From Chitinophagaceae bacterium (GTDB lineage Bacteria > Bacteroidota > Bacteroidia > Chitinophagales > Chitinophagaceae): DNA of 64,000 nt. Numbering within the stretch: position 1 is the first letter of the stretch; each line of letters opens with the position of its first letter. Below, one piece after another: positions 27,557 through 40,000 of this stretch. The DNA lies in contig JADJTY010000015.1 of NCBI GenBank assembly GCA_016710935.1, forward strand, positions 1-64,000. Reading direction: 5' to 3'. The notes under the pieces are model-generated. The model was not told the DNA's origin, searched no databases, and was given only the letters and a program-made list of their open reading frames with translations. Made by a program: the position numbers and the translations under genes.

Positions 27557-27661
27557 ATTAAAACTTTATTCCTCAAATTAATAACAATTCTATCGTTATC
27601 AAAAATTTCTCTTTTTTTAGGTGGGCCATATATCCACTATTTATTAAATTGCAAATAAAAT

Positions 27662-27688
27662 AACTGGTGGTAAAACTGGTGGCAAAAG
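27662..27688 (+). repeat. Right arm-type integrase site (paired ACTGGTGG repeats)
   Basis: AACTGGTGGTAAAACTGGTGG mirrors in spacing and orientation the pair at 5865-5889 and lies 65 bp inside attR. Confidence 0.55.
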
Positions 27689-27752
27689 CTTAATTTGAAA
27701 TGATTTTAATTCTCTCAAAACCAATATAGATAAGCTTTTAGTTGCTTTTATT

Positions 27753-27778
27753 GGTCGCTGGTTCAAGTCCAGCGGGGG
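27753..27778 (+). repeat. attR core: copy of tRNA-Asn 3' end
   Basis: An exact 26-bp copy of 5768-5793, followed by AGC as in the tRNA but with two fewer G's in the G-run. The 5' part of the tRNA is absent, so this is not a second tRNA gene. It defines the right end of the island. Confidence 0.85.
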
Positions 27779-27795
27779 AGCTAAACAAAGTATAA

Positions 27796-27830
27796 GAGTT
27801 ATAGAATTATATTCTGTAACTCTTTTTATT
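27796..27830 (+). terminator. Terminator beyond attR, probably the original tRNA-Asn terminator
   Basis: GAGTTATAGAAT (27796-27807) pairs with ATTCTGTAACTC (27811-27822) around a 3-nt loop, followed by TTTTT. Its position relative to the attR tRNA end equals that of the terminator after attL. Confidence 0.75.
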
Positions 27831-27877
27831 GGGCTACTTAATAATACATCTGGTATTGTTTACCGTCCACCGATACA

Positions 27878-29455
27878 TCACCTGACAAAATAAGTAAAGA
27901 ACTCCGGGTTGCCCCCCATGATCGATATCGTGATATTCAGGCCGCCATATTTTAGTGATGGATCCCAGGTGGCTGTATAGGTTTTGGTGCCGCCATCTTT
28001 AGAAATGACCGGATTGTCAGAAACCAGCACATCCACATTTGAAGATTTGGCCATTACCTCTGCTTTAAAATCATAATAGGAAATACCCCCAAGTGCGGTC
28101 AGCTCAATTGTAATCGTAACAGGTCCGCTACCTGCTACATTACCCGTAAATTCAGTACCGTTATTGCGCCATCCCTGACTGTCGCTTGTTTTAAACTTGG
28201 CCAGGTTACTGATGGTCACTTTGATATGCGACCAGGAATCGGCCGCGCCTTTTTCAACAGTGTAGGTCTGACCGGGTGCCATATTTACTGCTGGGTTTGT
28301 GACTACCGGTTGTACTTTTTTTGGAAAGTGCAACCTGGCGATCTCTGCAAACTTAGCTTTATAAGCGGCTGTTCCCCCCTGTGAAAAAGCCATGAATAAA
28401 GCCAGGGCCTCGGGGGAATATACGGGATTGCCGCTATTCAGTGTTCTACCCACGACCCAGGGATCTACGCCTATGGAAATAAGGTCTCGGCGTATTGCCC
28501 GGTTGAGCCAAAGAAAGCGGTCGAAGACCTCCGTCTCTTTGCTAATGCCATATTGTTCCATATGTTTTCGAAAATCAAAGATCGTACCTCCCTGGCTTTC
28601 CATTCCTTTGAACATATCATACATGTGCTCCAATTTCACTTGCTCGGCCTGAGCAGCATCCTCATTTTTTCGGGTGGCTTCAAACAATTCTACCATCTTG
28701 GCATTGATCACATCATCACTAACCGATCTGCCCTGGAAATATTTCTCCCTGACATACGCTGCTGATCCGCCATACATCCTTACCAGTCCATCGCTTCCAT
28801 ATTCCTTATATTTTTGGTAAGCGGCATCAAACTGGTTGTTCGTAAGAAAATCCCAACCTGCTTTCTCTATGCTAATGGCCTGATCAATTCCCTTGCCGAT
28901 TGCGGTCTGCTTCCAGATAATTTTACCAATGGTTTCTGAGCCCTTGTAATAATCACCCCCTGCAATGGAACCAATGGCCTGGCTTGCTTCGCCCGCCACA
29001 TCTGGATATTTGGTCAGGCCTTTCAACAGGGCCGACATATTACTTTCCGGCACATTTTCTGCAATGATCTTTCCAATGAGGAGCTGAGTACTTAATGCAG
29101 CTGACTGCACATCGGTGGTGGAAGCACCTTGGTAGATCTGCTTCAGATTGCTTTTGTTATTGGCTATTGAGGTAATGATCTTGCTGGCAGTATTCTGGTC
29201 CAGGTTATTCTTTGTAATAAATTCTTTCACACCATTCAGCAGAATGTCTTCGGTCTTGTCCTTCGCCCAGTCGTTTGCCCGTTTTGCCATTACCTGAGCC
29301 TGCTTTTTAATAAAGGCGTTAATCTCCTGCGACCTGGAGGCTTTGGGCAACTGCGCATAACCAGTAAACGGAATAAAAAGGATGAAAAAAAGTATTAAAG
29401 GCTTTAGTTTATTTTTTCCCGATGATCTTTCGCAAATGGATAAGGAATTGTTCAT
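27878..29455 (-). CDS. Secreted protein of unknown function, 525 aa
   Basis: Chromosomal gene flanking the island. A signal peptide lies after a short polar start (LKPLILFFILFIPFTGYAQ, about residues 17-35). Residues 40-390 are mostly helical and contain short Ala-rich stretches ('GEASQAIGSIAGGDY', 'AAQAEQVKLEHMYDMFKG'). Residues about 390-525 look like two beta-sandwich segments starting 'VNMAPGQTYTVEKGAADSW'. No T9SS sorting motif, catalytic motif or transmembrane segment is evident. I do not recognise a family. Export to the periplasm or surface is likely. The frame is intact. Confidence 0.7.
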   Translation of the reverse strand: MNNSLSICERSSGKNKLKPLILFFILFIPFTGYAQLPKASRSQEINAFIKKQAQVMAKRANDWAKDKTEDILLNGVKEFITKNNLDQNTASKIITSIANNKSNLKQIYQGASTTDVQSAALSTQLLIGKIIAENVPESNMSALLKGLTKYPDVAGEASQAIGSIAGGDYYKGSETIGKIIWKQTAIGKGIDQAISIEKAGWDFLTNNQFDAAYQKYKEYGSDGLVRMYGGSAAYVREKYFQGRSVSDDVINAKMVELFEATRKNEDAAQAEQVKLEHMYDMFKGMESQGGTIFDFRKHMEQYGISKETEVFDRFLWLNRAIRRDLISIGVDPWVVGRTLNSGNPVYSPEALALFMAFSQGGTAAYKAKFAEIARLHFPKKVQPVVTNPAVNMAPGQTYTVEKGAADSWSHIKVTISNLAKFKTSDSQGWRNNGTEFTGNVAGSGPVTITIELTALGGISYYDFKAEVMAKSSNVDVLVSDNPVISKDGGTKTYTATWDPSLKYGGLNITISIMGGNPEFFTYFVR

Positions 29456-29816
29456 GGGCTTTTGTTTTATGTGTTGCCATGAACCCCATCAAACTATTAA
29501 ACACTGGTGCCCATGAGCAGACTTGAAATATTTTCGTAACGGTTATTTAAACTTCAACAGCTAAAGTTAATCAGCAGCGCTACAATTAAATATGATATGC
29601 GTCATGAAAACATCTGTTGAATTTTGGCCCTGCGGGTGTTCCGCAAAATCAGCCGAAAACGATTCGCTGTTACATGTGAACACAGCTAAATATGGTTATC
29701 AATAGATTAGTTAGAATATTGGTAATCTCTAATAATAGAAAATGCTTGCAACTTTCCGCAGTATGGGGAGCTTAAGAAACCACTTACACTTATATGTAGG
29801 TGGTTTTTATTTTCTG
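29456..29816. other. Intergenic region with one hairpin-terminator
   Basis: No gene is visible. AACCACTTACA (29778-29788) pairs with TGTAGGTGGTT (29795-29805) with one wobble and is followed on the plus strand by T's. On the minus strand, where it would serve the chitinase, the T tract is weak. Confidence 0.5.
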
Positions 29817-30884
29817 TCATTTCAACCCTTTATACATTACATCCACCAATCCATCCGTTTTAGCATCCTGTACCAGTTCCCAAAACATAATGCCTCCCAG
29901 TTTTTTTCGGCGTATGAATTTTATTTTTGCCCGGATAGATCTTTTATCATCAAATGTTGCAAATAAATTTTTTGATGCATTGTATTGAAAAGGGGCTTTC
30001 GCTTTTTTATCCCAGTAGTATTTATAGCCCGATGTATCGCTGAAATAATTTTTAAAATCAGCAAAAGCAACACCCTGTTTAAATTTACCAGGCTGGAATA
30101 AGCCATGATCAATATCCGGCACATTTTCCCAAACACGGGCATACATGGCAGCACCAATGATTAGTTTTTGGGCAGCTACTTTTTTATTCAGCAGCCAGTT
30201 TACACATTTGGTTGTTGACTCCTGGTCCGGCCGGTAATCCTGCAACAGGGTGTGGTGCCCTGTTACGGTTGCATAGCCACCTACCAGGTCATAGGTCATC
30301 AGGTTTACAAAATCTACCAACGGCATTACAGCATCCCAGTCAACCGATTCTTCTACATATTTTACAAAACCGCCGGCAGCAAAAGTGAGCAGAAAATCAT
30401 TCCCCATTTCTTGCCGCAATGCCTTTATTAATTCGGTAAAATTATGCTTATCCGCCGCATCATATTTGTGGCCGGGAAAACCTTCTATAGCCGGGTATTC
30501 CCAATCAAGGTCAATGCCGTCAATACCATAACGTTTAAAAAGTGCCACAGTTGTTTTTGCAAAATTTTTACGGTGGTCATCGCTTGCAAACAGATCACTG
30601 CAGAACGAACAGCCACCCCAGCCTCCAACAGATACCATGATCTTTAGTTGCGGGTTTGTTGTTTTTAAGGCAACTAGTTGCCGCACTGTATGCTCCTGGT
30701 CGGGGTTATGAAAGGTAAGCGTATCGTTCTGTATTTTTAAAAAGCTGTAAATAATATGGGTTAGTTTATTAACCGGGTATTGTTTTATAGTTTCGGCATG
30801 GCCCGTGGCATAGGCAATAATTTTATTTTGTGCAGCCGATGTTAAACTGGTTAAAACAAAGAAGAAAAAAAGACTTTTTTTCAT
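29817..30884 (-). CDS. GH18 chitinase-like secreted glycosidase, 355 aa
   Basis: An N-terminal signal peptide (about residues 1-19, ending SAAQ) is followed by a TIM-barrel GH18 domain. 'KIMVSVGGWGG' is the conserved SxGG strand, and 'DGIDLDWEY' is the DxxDxDxE catalytic motif with Glu129 as the acid. 'FVNLMTYDL' and the C-terminal 'GIMFWELVQD' complete the fold. The likely substrate is chitin or a GlcNAc-containing glycan, degraded outside the cytoplasm. Single-domain, without carbohydrate-binding module or T9SS tail. The length fits single-domain GH18 enzymes. Confidence 0.9.
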   Translation of the reverse strand: MKKSLFFFFVLTSLTSAAQNKIIAYATGHAETIKQYPVNKLTHIIYSFLKIQNDTLTFHNPDQEHTVRQLVALKTTNPQLKIMVSVGGWGGCSFCSDLFASDDHRKNFAKTTVALFKRYGIDGIDLDWEYPAIEGFPGHKYDAADKHNFTELIKALRQEMGNDFLLTFAAGGFVKYVEESVDWDAVMPLVDFVNLMTYDLVGGYATVTGHHTLLQDYRPDQESTTKCVNWLLNKKVAAQKLIIGAAMYARVWENVPDIDHGLFQPGKFKQGVAFADFKNYFSDTSGYKYYWDKKAKAPFQYNASKNLFATFDDKRSIRAKIKFIRRKKLGGIMFWELVQDAKTDGLVDVMYKGLK

Positions 30885-30954
30885 AAAGATGAAGGTAGAG
30901 AAATTATCTTTTCTGCAGACTGCTAACCGGCTTAACTGTCTTTAACTGCATAAC

Positions 30955-30990
30955 TAAAAAAAATCCCCCCCTACACTGTGTAGGGAGGGA
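30955..30990 (-). terminator. Strong terminator of the 3130-aa gene
   Basis: On the minus strand TCCCTCCCTACAC pairs with TGTAGGGGGGGA (30964-30990) with a G-T pair, followed by a run of T's (complement of the A-run at about 30955-30963). Confidence 0.85.
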
Positions 30991-31013
30991 TTGTATAACT
31001 GATTAGTTATTTA

Positions 31014-34000
31014 TTACTGTATCACTACTCTGCACATGGTTAAACGGTTACCGTTCAGGTCACCGATCTCAACCCAGTAGAGTCCTTTTCCAAATCCACG
31101 CATATCAACATCCATTCTGTCGTATGGTCTTCCGATCGTGTAGTTCTGTGACAATACGCGGTCGCCTTTAGAATCATAAATTGTTAAGAATCTTGGCAAC
31201 ACGTTGTTTGCAACACTGTAATACCTAACCTGGAACTTACCACTGGTTGGGTTTGGATAGATGAAGCACTTACCGCTTGCAGAATCTTTGATGGTTACGG
31301 TATTCGAAATGTTCGTACATCCGTTCGCATCAGTAACTCTCAGTTGGTAATCACCCATACCATCCACATCCACTCTCAGGTTAGCTGTTCCTAAACCACT
31401 CACCACACCCAATGCAGGGCTGCTGAGTACCACGCCATTACGTATCCAGCTATACACAAATGGTGCAGCAGGAGGAGTTATGGTAGAAGCAGCTATGGTT
31501 GTTTGCATACCAGGTAAAAGGCTGGTAGGATTAGCACTGATCGTGAACGCTGGTAATGGATTAACCGTTAATGTAGCTGCTCTTGATGTTTGTGCAGCAC
31601 ATGGTGCAGCACCATTCACAATCGCACGGTACTGGTATCCGTTCATAGTTACCGGAGGTGCAGTAATGGTCAGCGTAGCTGTAGTAGCACCGCTGTAAAC
31701 ACCACCATTGTTAACATTGGCCCAGGTACCACCACCATTGGTGCTTACCTGCCACTGATAGCTGTGAGGGCCGGTTCCGCCTGTAACTGCTACCGTAAAG
31801 GTGGCTACCTTATCGGTACAAATGGTTTGGTTAGCTGGCAACTGTGCATTCAGCACCGTTGGCTGGCGAACCGTTACAACCACTGTTCTTGCAGGTGAAG
31901 TACAAGGAGCAACCGGTACATTGAACCTGATGGTGTAACCACCAGCAATTGATCCGGCATCGCCCGCTGCATCATCATCCACAGCAAATAGTTTCCATAC
32001 ACCGTTCATATCACCGGTTAAGGAAGCTAAGGTTGGGGTTGCCTGGGTAACACTACCCGGACCCGGTGCAGGGAAATTATCTGTAGCTCCGTTATTGGTT
32101 GGCCTGTAAGTACCGGTAGCGTTTGCTCCGGTGATACTCATTGCCGGACCTGAGTCTGCAAATGTGTAAGTAGCATTAAATGCAGCAGTACCTCCTACAT
32201 CTGACATCAATATCACGTTTTGGCCGGTTGGAGATTGAATCAATATATCCACATCTTCACCCCAGGTATGATTAATGCCATTTAATACCACTGAATGTAC
32301 AGTAACACCGGCTACAGGTAAACCACTAACTGTTAAGTTAGATGGATAAGGTGTGCCGGTACCTCCGATAGGTATTGCGACAGCTGCGGGGTTAGTAAAT
32401 GCCGGAGGAACAGGCAGGAATGCCGGAAGACTCTGTACAGTTGCCGAATAAGTATAAACACCCGATGGTGTTGGCATTGTCCATACGGTATCTCTTGGCG
32501 TACCGGCATAAGGAATGGTAGCCGCTGCATCATTAAATAATCCCGCAATTGGAGACCAGGTAGCAGCGGTTGATGGTACACCTACAGTTACTGATGTAGT
32601 AATGCTGATTGACCACGATGTTAGTGTTCCTGTATCCGTACCAACATTGTCTCCCATTGCCAGTGTCCAGGTTCCGTTAGCTGATGCCGAAGTTGGTGTA
32701 AGTGCCGCCCAGTTATTTACAGTTTGTATGAAACCGATAGGGCCAAAGCCTGCCCGGGCTTCTGCTGCAAAAGTACCGGTACGTGGTGCCGGAGCTCCAC
32801 TGATGGCTGCACCACCTGGAAGTGAACTGAATACTGTATTGGTGAAGTTGTCGGTTGCATTACCGCCGGTTCCGCCATCTAATGAACCTACCAGGTTCAA
32901 AATAGCGTTGTTTGGCGCTCTCAGGTTCACATCCACATCACCTACCCAGGTATGGTTGATATTCATGGTTACCCTGATCTCACTGACGTTTGCACCGGTA
33001 GGTACACCTGCAACAGTAAGGTTTGAAGTAGCCGCTACACTTGTTCCGTCAGGTATTGGTACACTGATGGTGCCTGAAGATGCTGTAACATTTGAGGTTG
33101 TTGTTGTTGAAGAATTGGCTATCAAACGCACAGCCGGATCTCCCAAACACATTGTTACTGATGACGGTGTTACAGAAGGTGCAGGAGGTGTGTAGTTAAC
33201 CAATACTGAAGCTGTACTTACACAACCCGTTACTACATCTGTAGCTGTTACAGTATAGGTGGTTAATGTAGTTGGTGCAGCATATACAACAGGTGTACTT
33301 GTACCTGTGTAAGGTATAGTTGCCTGTGCATCGGTATACAAACCTGTAACCGGAGCCCATACATAAGAAAGCGTAGAGCCTGTTGTACCTGGTGTGGTAT
33401 ACTCAACCGTGATAGACCAGTTGGTTAAAGTACCCACATCACCAGGACCTCCATCAGCCATGGCCAGTGTCCAGGTTCCGTTTGGAACTGAGAATAACTG
33501 GTTCCAGTTGGTAGCTGTTGATGTGAAGCCGGCTATTTCCTGAATTGTAAATGGTATAGTACCATTCAGCAGATCAGCTTTCCACGTTCCTGTAATAGGA
33601 GTAGAGGTTGCTGTACCCAAAGCTGCTGTACCTGATGAACTGATGGTGGTATTTACAAATCCTGCATTAGGATAAGTTCCTGCCTGTGTAGCAGTTCCAC
33701 TCATATATTTAGCCAGGTTTAAAATTGTACCATTAGGCGCTCTCAGGTTCATGATCATATCGCCCACATACGTGTGGCCCGGCATGTTGAAGTTAACCCT
33801 GATACCTGTAATGGTTGCATTGGCAGGTACGCATGAAACCGCAAGGGTGGTTGAAACACCATTTGCTGTATTATCCGGTACTGCAACACTGATCGCACCA
33901 GATGCTGTAGTACAACTACCCGGCACCGGAGGAGGTGCAGATGCTGTACTTAATTGTGTACCAAACAAACCTGCAACACCACCGCATACAGGGCCCGCAG

Positions 34001-37000
34001 GGGTAATGGTAACTACCGGTAAAGGATTAACCGTTAAGGTAGCACAGTTTGAAATATTGACAGTACCAATAGGAGCACAAACACCGGTTACAATAACACG
34101 GTATCCTCTGCCACTAAATGTACCATTTACAGGGTTTATAGTAAGTGTTGCTGTATTAGCACCACTGTAAGGAGCTCCGTTTGCTATATTATTCCACGGA
34201 CCTGCACAACCTGCAAGGCTTTCCTGCCACTGGTAGATAAGGCCTGTACCTGTTGCACCTACTGTAAAGGTTGCAGTAGTACCGGCACATCTTACTTCAT
34301 TAACAGGCTGTGTAGTTACCACAGGACGCTTGTTAACTGTAATGGTAACAGTAGCCGTTCTTGTACAGCCACCAGGTGTTGTACGTACAACCGTGTAGGT
34401 AGTTGTATTCATTGGAGAAGCTGCAACAGGGTTTGAAGTTGTTGAACTTAAACCTGCAGCAGGGCTCCATAAGAAAGTACCTGTTGAAATTGGTCCCGTT
34501 GCGCCTACTGTTCCGGCAACATTGAGGATAATACGCATATTGGGGAAACCGATAACCGCTACATCCGTAGGAGTGTTTACTCCGCAGGTTGCAGCAGATA
34601 AATAACTCGGACCTGTTTGAGCTGCCGGGTTACTGCCTATAAAGAAGGAACGGCCGGTAGCCTGTCCGCTTGGTGTAAATAATTCAACAATTAATACCGC
34701 TGTGTTAGGAACTACAACCGGTGTTGCAAAAGTTACTGTTTGCGTTGTTAAAGTTGAGTTATTCACTGTGGCAGCTTGTGTGCCCACTAAAGTACGTGTG
34801 CCACCAGGGAAAGCTGGTCCTGGATTCTGTGTGTATAATCTCACAGTTACAGGCTGAGCTCCACCAGAGGCCTGCTCAATACCAAAGGTTACGGTATTAA
34901 CCGTTAACGCAGATGGTAAACCTAAAGCGGCCAGGTTATAAGCCCTCCAGTAACTGTTATCTGTATGTAATCCGCCTGCATTGCAGGATACCGATCCTGG
35001 AACAGGTACCTGAGACGATGACTGCGTTAAATTAACCGTTGTTAAACCAGCTGATTCATACACTGTCAGCAAAGTAGGATCTCCTTCACAAATAGTTGTG
35101 CCGGGATCTGCTACAATAACAATGGCTGCATTTGGATTAACAGTGATGGTGAATGTACGTGGTGTACCAACACATACTGAAGGAGGTATGGCAGGTGTTA
35201 CCAAAGTAATTCCCCAACCACCGGCTATATTTCCAATATCACCAGCGGCCATATCAGTCACATACAAACTCCAGGTTCCATTATAGTTTGAAGTTGTATT
35301 GAATGTATTGGCAAAGGTAGATGTGCCAGCTGGAGCAGCATAATTATATGGAGTTCCTGGAGCAGGTGCTGGCCATATGGCTGTAGCACCAGCTGTTGGC
35401 CCATACGTACCTGTAGGTATTGCTGCAGAGCCTGTAGGCATTGCAGGAGAACCATCTCTGATGGTTATTGTTGTTGCTACATCAAAACCAGTAGTTCCAC
35501 CCACTCTTGCCAGCGGCACGAATTTCTGACCACCAGGTCCTACTAATAATACGCCAATATCATCAGACCAGGTGTGTTGTATATTAGTTAATCTGATAGA
35601 TTCCACACTAACACCCGTGGTTGGAATACCAGACACGGTGATGTTTGAAGGATAAGGGTTGGCTCCACTACCAGAACCACTGCCGGTACCTGATCCAGGT
35701 ATTGCAATGTTTGCTGCATTAGTGAAATTAAAATTACCAGCCGGAATGCCGGGACCAATTGGCAAACTTGGTGTAACTGTTACGGTTGCAACCAATGGAG
35801 TGTTACCCGGATTCTGGGCAACAAATGAAGGTATATTACCAGTACCCGCTGCAGCAAGACCAATGGCAGGGGTATTGTTTGTCCAGTTGAAAATTGCACC
35901 AGGAGTTGCGCTTGTAAAGTTTACAGGCAAAGTTGGTGAACCAGCACAAAGTTGCTGATCAGGAACCACGTTCACCGTTGCAGTTGGATTAACTGTAATG
36001 GTAAATGCAGTTGTAGGACCGTTACAAATAGTGGTTACGTTGTAGTTTAATACAACCTGGCCATTACCTGTTTGAATATTGGTAGTCACAGCACCGGCAG
36101 TTACACCGCCTGTGTATGAAGTACCACCGGCACCACCGCCGCCAGCTCCTTTATCGTTACCAGAGCAGCCTACAGTTCCTGCAGAACCGCCGCCACCGCC
36201 GGCACCACCAAGGAAGCCACCGCCGCCGCCACCACCGCCAGGTACACTGGCGAAGTTAAAGCAGCAGCATGTTTGTCCGCCACCGCCGTTACCGCCTGCG
36301 GGGCCAAAACCTGCCAAACCAGGATTACCTAAGAAACCTCCACAACCAATACCGGCTGCACCAGGTGTTACTCCGATAGCTCCAAATCCGCCACCGGCGA
36401 AACCACCTGATGTAGGTGCATCTGTTCCGTTTGCTCCATTACCATCGCCATTTCCACCAGCTCCGCCAGCTACGGTATTGAGTTCGCAACCAGCACGGCC
36501 GCCGCCGCCGCCGCCACCGGCTACCAGGATACGGTCTGCTGATGCAGCACCCGGGAACCTTACATCAGATGCACCGCCACCACCGCCGGAATTGGCATTA
36601 CCGCCTGTTCCGCCGCCGTTAAATCCTGCTGTAGGTGCACCACCTGCTCCGCCTACAAATATAGTTAGTACCTGTCCGGGTGTTACCGCCAGTGTACCTG
36701 TTGCTCTTGATCCTCTTCCACCAGCACCACCGGTTGCAGCATTGCCACCGGTTGCTCCGGTTCCGCCTTCTGCACCTAATGTAGTGATGTTGATCGAACT
36801 AACACCTGCAGGCACGGTAAAGGTTTGTGCACCGCCTGTGAAGTTGAAGGTTGTTGTTGTTGCTGTTACTGTAGTTAATACCGGTGTTACAGTTATGGTA
36901 GCTGTAACAGGCAATGCTGTAGCATTGGTTGCTATAAAGCTTGGTATATTACCTGTGCCATTGGCTGCAAGGCCAATAGAAGGGGTATTGTTAACCCAGC

Positions 37001-40000
37001 TGAAAGTAGTACCCGGAGTAGAACTTGTAAAGTTTACTGCCGTTGTAGGTGAATTGTTACAAACGGTTTGGTTTGGAACAGGATCCACACTGGTACAAGC
37101 AGGGGGGGCATTGTAAGTAACGGTGTTATCCGTACTGGTAGATGCAGCATTTGGTGCAGGACAGCCACTTTGAGCAACACCTGCTGCAATAGTAGCGATC
37201 ACTGTTCCGCTCGTTGTCATACCAGATACGGCTACATTATAAGTAGATGGTCCGCCTGTAACTGTACCTGTTGTTGCACCAGCTGTACCGCTTAAGGTAA
37301 TATCACCGGTTGCAAAACCGGTAACCGGCTCGCTGAATACTACTGTAAAATTAATAGGTGAAGCCGCGGTAGGATCTACCTGTGCTGCGGCCTGGTTAAT
37401 AGTTACCGTTGGATTGGCCGTTATAAAATTAACTGTATTATCAGTACTGGTTGAAGCACTGTTTGTTTGCGCTGAAGCATTTTGGGCAACACCGGCAGGA
37501 ATGGTGGCAATTACCGTTCCGCAAGATACCATACCGGTTACAGCAACATTATAGGTTGCTCCGCTACCTGTAACGGTAGCAGTAGTTGCACCGGCAGTTC
37601 CTGATAAAGTAACATCGCCAGTAGCAAATCCTGTAACGGGCTGATCAAATACCACCGTAAAATTAATGGGTGATGTTGATGTAGGATCCGCCTGGGCCGC
37701 AGCCTGGTTAATAGTAACCGTTGGCGGAGTTGCCGGTAAATTATAAGTTACCGTATTGTCCGTACTGGTAGATGCATTATTAGGTTCGAGCGCTGCATTT
37801 GTACAAACACCGGCGGCAATAGTGGCAATCACCGTTCCGCTGGATGCCATACCTGATACAGCAACATTAAATGTAGTAGGCCCTCCGGAAACAACAGCAG
37901 TTGTTGCTCCTGCAGTTCCTGATAAAGTAACGTCGCCTGTTGCAAAACCTGTAACCGCCTGATCAAACACCACTGTAAAATTAATTGGTGAAGCTGAGGT
38001 AGGATCTGCCTGTGCTGCAGCCTGGTTAATGGTTACATTTGGATTAGTTGCAACAACTGAAGGAATTTTTGAGGTCCACAATCCACGCCCGTGTGTTCCG
38101 GCAACAATAGTGCTGTCGCTGGTACGCATCTTCAGCATATAGGTGCTTACCGTTGGGAAAGTAGTTTCAGGAAGCCATTGTGTAGATGCCCCGTTAATAT
38201 TGGTGGTAGTATAAATTCCGGCTTCGGTAGCCAGGAATAATTTTGAGTTGTCGCCCGGTTCAAACATGGCCCAACGAACAGGCATATCAGGCAGATCGCC
38301 GTCAATGGCTGTCCAGGATGTTCCGCCATTTGTTGAAACCCAAACATTGTTTATACCATAATTTGTATAGGTTGCTACCAGGTTATTATCGGTGGTGCCT
38401 GAATTAACACAAATAATAGTTCCAGCTGGGAAAGAGGCTCCGCTGATATCAACAGCAGTTCCGGTGGTACCGGAAACCGTATTGGCATTATCCAGCCTGT
38501 ACAGTTTGCCTGCATTGGTTCCAAAATACAGCCTGTTTGCTGTATGCGGAGAATATTTTAAAGAAGTTAAAGTACCGGATACATTACTGAAAGAAACAAC
38601 GATACTGGTATTGGAACTGTTTGCATTATCCCAACGCCTCATTTGCGCTCCTAAACCTTCGCTGCAATACATAATATTCTGTGCATCATCATAGTCGAAT
38701 GGATTTACAAATGAGCCATTCGGAAAGTTAATTGATGACCAGGAAGCGCCGCCATTGATACTGCGCCTGTAGGCATTGCCTACATAGCTTCCAAATTGAA
38801 TAAGGGGATTTTGTTGATTAATATGTACAATACAACCGTCTCCCCCGGTTACTTCTTTTGAGTAGGTAAGCCCGGGATTGCTGATGGCATGTACGCCATT
38901 ATCCTGTGCCCCGGCCATTATGTATGGTGATCCTGCTGCCGGGTGAATGGCCGCAGAGTAAAATTGTTTTAATCCCAGATTTTTATTCTTGGCATTAAAA
39001 GTAGCTCCATTATCATTTGAATAAAAGAGGCCTCCGTCTGTGCCCATGATGATCCTGGTTTGTCCGCCTGCTATCCAGTAATGTACAAAATGGTGATCGG
39101 CATGCACATATGGTGCTGTAGATACCCAATAGGTCATCCTTGTCCAGTTGGCACCATCATCAGTTGAGCGAAAGGCATCCAGGCCACCAGTTATTAATTC
39201 TGAAGTATTGGCAGGATTAATATCCAGGCTTAAATTATACCAGCTTTGGGTAGCAAGGCCTGAAGGTAAAATCACAGTATTTTGTTTTGTCCATGTGGCA
39301 CCGCCATCAACAGATTTATAACAACTGTCGGTGCGGTTGCCGGTATTTGCAGTTACTGCATAAAGAATATTTCCACGTACGGCCATTTCTGTTCTGATGG
39401 CTGGGGCATTGGAGGTTCTGAACCCTGCACCTGATGACCAGGAACCAGCAGTTACTGTAACCGGGTTGGTGGTATACCGGTGGTTTACCACTGTTCCCCT
39501 GTAGCCAAACGTGGCATTTAAATTACCTGAAGCAGAAAATTCAAAATCGGTACAAGAGTTGGTAGTACCGCCTACCAGGTTATTAGGAGTAATATCTGTC
39601 CAGCTGGTACCTCCATTGGTTGACCGGAATAAACCTCCTTGCTGGTTGATGGGTATAGTTGTAACACGGCAGGCTAAATAAACGTTACCCGCTGCATCGC
39701 AACCAATTTTAAACGAACGGAGGTAGTTGGCAGTAGAAGCTAAAAATGTAAAAGAAGTACCACCGTTGGTTGATTTCCAAACGCCACCGCCATTTACACG
39801 GTCTGCATTATCAGTTGGTTCGCCTGTTGAAAAATATATGATCTGTGGGTTGGTTGGATCCTGGCAGATAGATGAAATAGCCAGGTTGCTGAACCGGTCA
39901 TCTACTTTAACCCAGTTATTTTCGGTCGAAAGAAAATTGGTACATTTCCATATTCCTCCTGCAACACCTGATGCAAAAGCCGTATTACCGGATGGATCAT

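Larger units (their letters stand above)
5768..27778 (+). mobile_element. Integrative genomic island (~22 kb) in tRNA-Asn with defence and base-modification cargo
   Basis: The boundaries are the 26-bp tRNA 3' repeats at 5768-5793 and 27753-27778. Each end has a pair of ACTGGTGGCA-like repeats about 65-70 bp inside the core (5865-5889 and 27662-27688), consistent with arm-type integrase sites. The backbone genes are a tyrosine recombinase next to attL, a RepA-like ATPase, SSB and DUF932. No relaxase, coupling protein, capsid or tail gene is visible, so this is neither a complete conjugative element nor a prophage. A non-autonomous or satellite-like integrative element is the best description. 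Cargo is AT-rich and dominated by defence-type genes. Confidence 0.85.

Noticed and set aside
5768..27778. Prophage
   Set aside because: No capsid, portal, terminase, tail or lysis gene is visible; the SSB, DUF932 and RepA-like genes also occur on non-phage integrative elements.
27753..27782. Second tRNA-Asn
   Set aside because: Only the T-arm and acceptor 3' end are present; this is the attR copy.
36079..37116. Plus-strand proline-rich 345-aa frame (similar ones at 53481-54062, 54321-54902)
   Set aside because: Antisense of Gly-rich domain DNA; GGN codons read in reverse give Pro. The minus-strand frames are continuous T9SS proteins.
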